Source of the DNA: an uncultured beta proteobacterium
Lineage (GTDB): Bacteria > Pseudomonadota > Gammaproteobacteria > Burkholderiales > Rhodocyclaceae
DNA: 7,305 nt
Reading direction: 5' to 3'
Assembly (NCBI GenBank): GCA_903932755.1
Contig: CAIZHL010000124.1
Span: 1 to 7,305, forward strand
Shown here: piece by piece, positions 6,176 through 7,305 of the stretch
Layout of the letters: every line of letters starts with the position of its first letter
How positions within the stretch are numbered: the stretch's first letter is position 1
The notes under the pieces: generated by a model
Seen by the model: only the letters and a program-made list of their open reading frames with translations
The model's database searches: none
Told to the model about the DNA's origin: nothing
Position numbers and translations under genes: made by a program

Positions 6176-6571
6176 TCACAAAAGGCGCGCGGACTGACCT
6201 GCCGCCGTGAGAAGCGCAACCGCTTTTTTGTCGAAGGAAACGAAGGTTTCCCCGCCGAGCCAGCAGCCCTCGTAGGCAATGGCGCCATCGGCGAAATCCC
6301 CGCCTGCTTCGAGCATCGACAGGCCAGCCTCGACAGCCGGCCGATTGACTTCCACGTTTGCCGCGGCAAGCAGTGCCCGAATCGCGATGGCCACATCGGC
6401 GGGGGTGAAGCCATAAACCTGGCGCAGCACCCACGCAAACTCGCATAGACATGGCAACGCGACCGCGATCAATTCGGCCTTAGTCAGGACTTTGGCGGCA
6501 ACGCTCGCTTGCGCGGGGTCATCGCGCACGACGGCGCGAACAAGTACGTTGGTATCAACTGCGATCTTCAT
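6176..6571 (-). CDS. vapC: VapC-type PIN-domain ribonuclease toxin, 131 aa
   Basis: This is the toxin of a type II toxin-antitoxin pair. VapC proteins are Mg2+-dependent endoribonucleases that cleave tRNA or rRNA and stop translation when the antitoxin is lost. All four PIN acidic positions are present: D6 in MKIAVDTN, E44 in CLCEFAW, D95 in GGDFADGAIAY (with D92) and D114 in FVSFDKKA. Length is normal for the family and the active site looks intact. The ATG at 6571 overlaps the vapB stop by 4 nt (ATGA), and AGGG near the end of vapB can serve as its ribosome site. A start 15 nt further upstream is possible, but it lies inside vapB and would place extra residues before the conserved N-terminal strand. 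The RNA target cannot be read from the sequence. Confidence 0.93.
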   Translation of the reverse strand: MKIAVDTNVLVRAVVRDDPAQASVAAKVLTKAELIAVALPCLCEFAWVLRQVYGFTPADVAIAIRALLAAANVEVNRPAVEAGLSMLEAGGDFADGAIAYEGCWLGGETFVSFDKKAVALLTAAGQSARLL

Positions 6572-6819
6572 TCCCTGCCGGCCCAACCCTGCGCGGCTGC
6601 CGCGTTGATTTCTTCAATGGTGGCGATCTTCTTTGAACGGCCCGCAAGTAATCCGACGAAGCTGTCTATCGTTCCGGCGGGGCGGGCCGCCTTGAGCATG
6701 CACCGCCCATCGGGCAGCAAATCCAGTTCGATCTTTTCTCCCGGCCGGATGTCGAGGTGTTGCAGCACCTCTTTTCTAAACGTCACTTGTCCCCGGGAGG
6801 TAACGGTCAAGGTGGTCAT
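6568..6819 (-). CDS. vapB: VapB-type antitoxin, AbrB/MazE fold, 83 aa
   Basis: This is the antitoxin partner of the PIN toxin. It should bind and inhibit VapC and repress their common promoter. The N-terminal half, TLTVTSRGQVTFRKEVLQHL followed by DIRPGEKIELDLLPDGR, is the swapped-hairpin AbrB/SpoVT DNA-binding fold. The C-terminal part (about 48-83, GTIDSFVGLLAG through IEEINAAAAQGW) is the usual VapC-binding tail. The start at ATG 6819 has GAGGAG 6 nt upstream. The stop codon overlaps the vapC start (ATGA), giving translational coupling in the standard antitoxin-first order. The palindrome at 6845-6861, 26 nt upstream, is the likely autoregulatory site. Confidence 0.93.
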   Translation of the reverse strand: MTTLTVTSRGQVTFRKEVLQHLDIRPGEKIELDLLPDGRCMLKAARPAGTIDSFVGLLAGRSKKIATIEEINAAAAQGWAGRE

Positions 6820-6844
6820 GGCGATCTCCTCATGGTTTCTTGAT

Positions 6845-6861
6845 GCGTCATATCATAATGC
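6845..6861 (-). promoter_or_regulatory. Probable vapBC -10 box within an imperfect palindromic operator
   Basis: The minus strand reads GCATTATGATATGACGC, an imperfect palindrome with matching outer GC pairs and AT-rich half-sites. It contains TATGAT (6857-6852), 5 of 6 to the -10 consensus. No good -35 is visible at 16-18 nt upstream, where the terminator T-run lies. Overlap of a -10 box with a palindrome just before the antitoxin gene is the usual arrangement for self-repressed toxin-antitoxin operons. Binding by VapB is inferred. Confidence 0.45.
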
Positions 6862-6918
6862 AAAAAAGCCTTACTTGCTGGAATGAATGGAAACAGTGGA
6901 TATTCCGCAACAAGGCTT
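6862..6918 (-). terminator. Long intrinsic terminator after the 5'-nucleotidase gene
   Basis: On the minus strand, arms AAGCCTT-TTGC-GGAAT and ATTCC-GCAA-AAGGCTT pair over 16 bp. They are interrupted by a G opposite GT and by one bulged A, with a loop of about 17 nt. The second arm runs into TTTTTT (6867-6862). The hairpin begins 17 nt after the stop at 6935, and in this orientation the T-run lies on its 3' side, so it terminates the nucleotidase transcript and insulates it from vapBC. Confidence 0.8.
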
Positions 6919-6934
6919 CCGCCGCGGGCGCAAG

Positions 6935-7305
6935 CTACTCGGAGTTCGCCACCCCACTGACCACATGCCCCGTCGGCACCAGCCTCGACGCCGGCTCGCA
7001 GTGCCTGGTCTGGTCGTCGAAAAAGAAGTCGGGTTCGAACTCGCTGAGGAAGCGTGACTTTTCCAGGCCGCCGAGGAACATGGCTTCGTCGACTTCCACC
7101 TTCCATTCCATCAGGGTGCGGATCGCGCGTTCGTGGGCGGGGGCGCTGCGCGCGGTGACCAGCGCGGTGCGGATTTTCATGCGGCATCCGGCGCTGTCGG
7201 CGCGCAGGCGATGCAGGGCTTCGAGCAGGGGCAGGAAGGGGCCCGGCGGCAACGGGTGCAGCGCGTGGCTCACATGAACGAGCATATTGCGTTTGAGTAC
7301 CGCAA
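6935..7305 (-). CDS. Cytosolic 5'-nucleotidase I-type protein, C-terminal 123 codons (enters from right edge)
   Basis: This is the C-terminal part of a cN-I-type 5'-nucleotidase (PF06189), a cytoplasmic HAD-fold enzyme that removes phosphate from nucleoside monophosphates. HAD motifs are visible in order: motif II in MKIRTALVTARSAPAHERAI (the Thr), the motif III lysine in MFLGGLEKSRFL, and motif IV in PDFFFDDQT. The nucleophile motif I (DxD) lies upstream, outside the window. The frame is open to base 7305 (AVLKRNMLVHVSHAL precedes the visible HPLPPGP segment), so the ATG at 7285 is internal, not the true start. The protein ends GHVVSGVANSE, a normal C-terminus for the family, so the gene is probably intact apart from the window cut. 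It is followed by the hairpin terminator at 6862-6918. Confidence 0.9.
   Translation of the reverse strand, partial: AVLKRNMLVHVSHALHPLPPGPFLPLLEALHRLRADSAGCRMKIRTALVTARSAPAHERAIRTLMEWKVEVDEAMFLGGLEKSRFLSEFEPDFFFDDQTRHCEPASRLVPTGHVVSGVANSE

Noticed and set aside
6862..6918. Integron attC site
   Set aside because: The multi-block hairpin suggested it, but there are no attC core ends, no integrase nearby, and the T-run explains it as a terminator.
1..7305. CRISPR array, tRNA or rRNA gene, complete insertion sequence, or replication origin
   Set aside because: I saw no regularly spaced repeats, cloverleaf, rRNA signature, transposase or origin-like repeat cluster on either strand.

Overview
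The window is GC-rich (clearly above 60% by eye). It looks like a chromosome segment of a Burkholderiales bacterium, probably an Oxalobacteraceae (Massilia/Duganella/Janthinobacterium type). The assignment rests on a DUF1631-family protein, a cytosolic 5'-nucleotidase I-type gene, a PliG-like secreted protein, and short GGGGTCAGAGTGATT-type repeats that I recall being frequent in such genomes. It is an inference, because no rRNA or other marker gene is present.

Layout: five well-supported genes plus two unrecognised ones lie on the minus strand, and one gene lies on the plus strand. Bases 662-1 hold the first 220 codons of an EamA-type drug/metabolite exporter that runs off the left edge. Bases 2876-729 hold a 715-aa DUF1631 protein with a Lys/Asp hexamer-repeat linker and a recognisable promoter just upstream. 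Bases 3807-3067 hold a secreted or lipoprotein PliG-like protein. Divergent from it, 4013-5038 (+) encodes a 4-TM protein of unknown family with a probably periplasmic C-terminal domain, followed by a strong intrinsic terminator (5127-5167).

Bases 5168 to about 6860 look like an accessory islet set between ordinary chromosomal genes. It holds a small block of direct repeats (5158-5290), an unrecognised two-gene cassette (192 aa and 69 aa), and a complete type II toxin-antitoxin pair: a VapC PIN ribonuclease with an AbrB-fold VapB antitoxin. Reading from the right on the minus strand, a 5'-nucleotidase gene enters from outside the window and ends at 6935. It is closed by a long hairpin terminator (6862-6918), and immediately after that comes a palindromic promoter/operator that should drive vapB-vapC and possibly the 69-aa and 192-aa genes.

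Most of the window is ordinary housekeeping or hypothetical content. The parts most worth a second look are the unknown pair downstream of vapBC, the repeat block flanked by a 9-bp direct repeat, and the terminator-operator junction.
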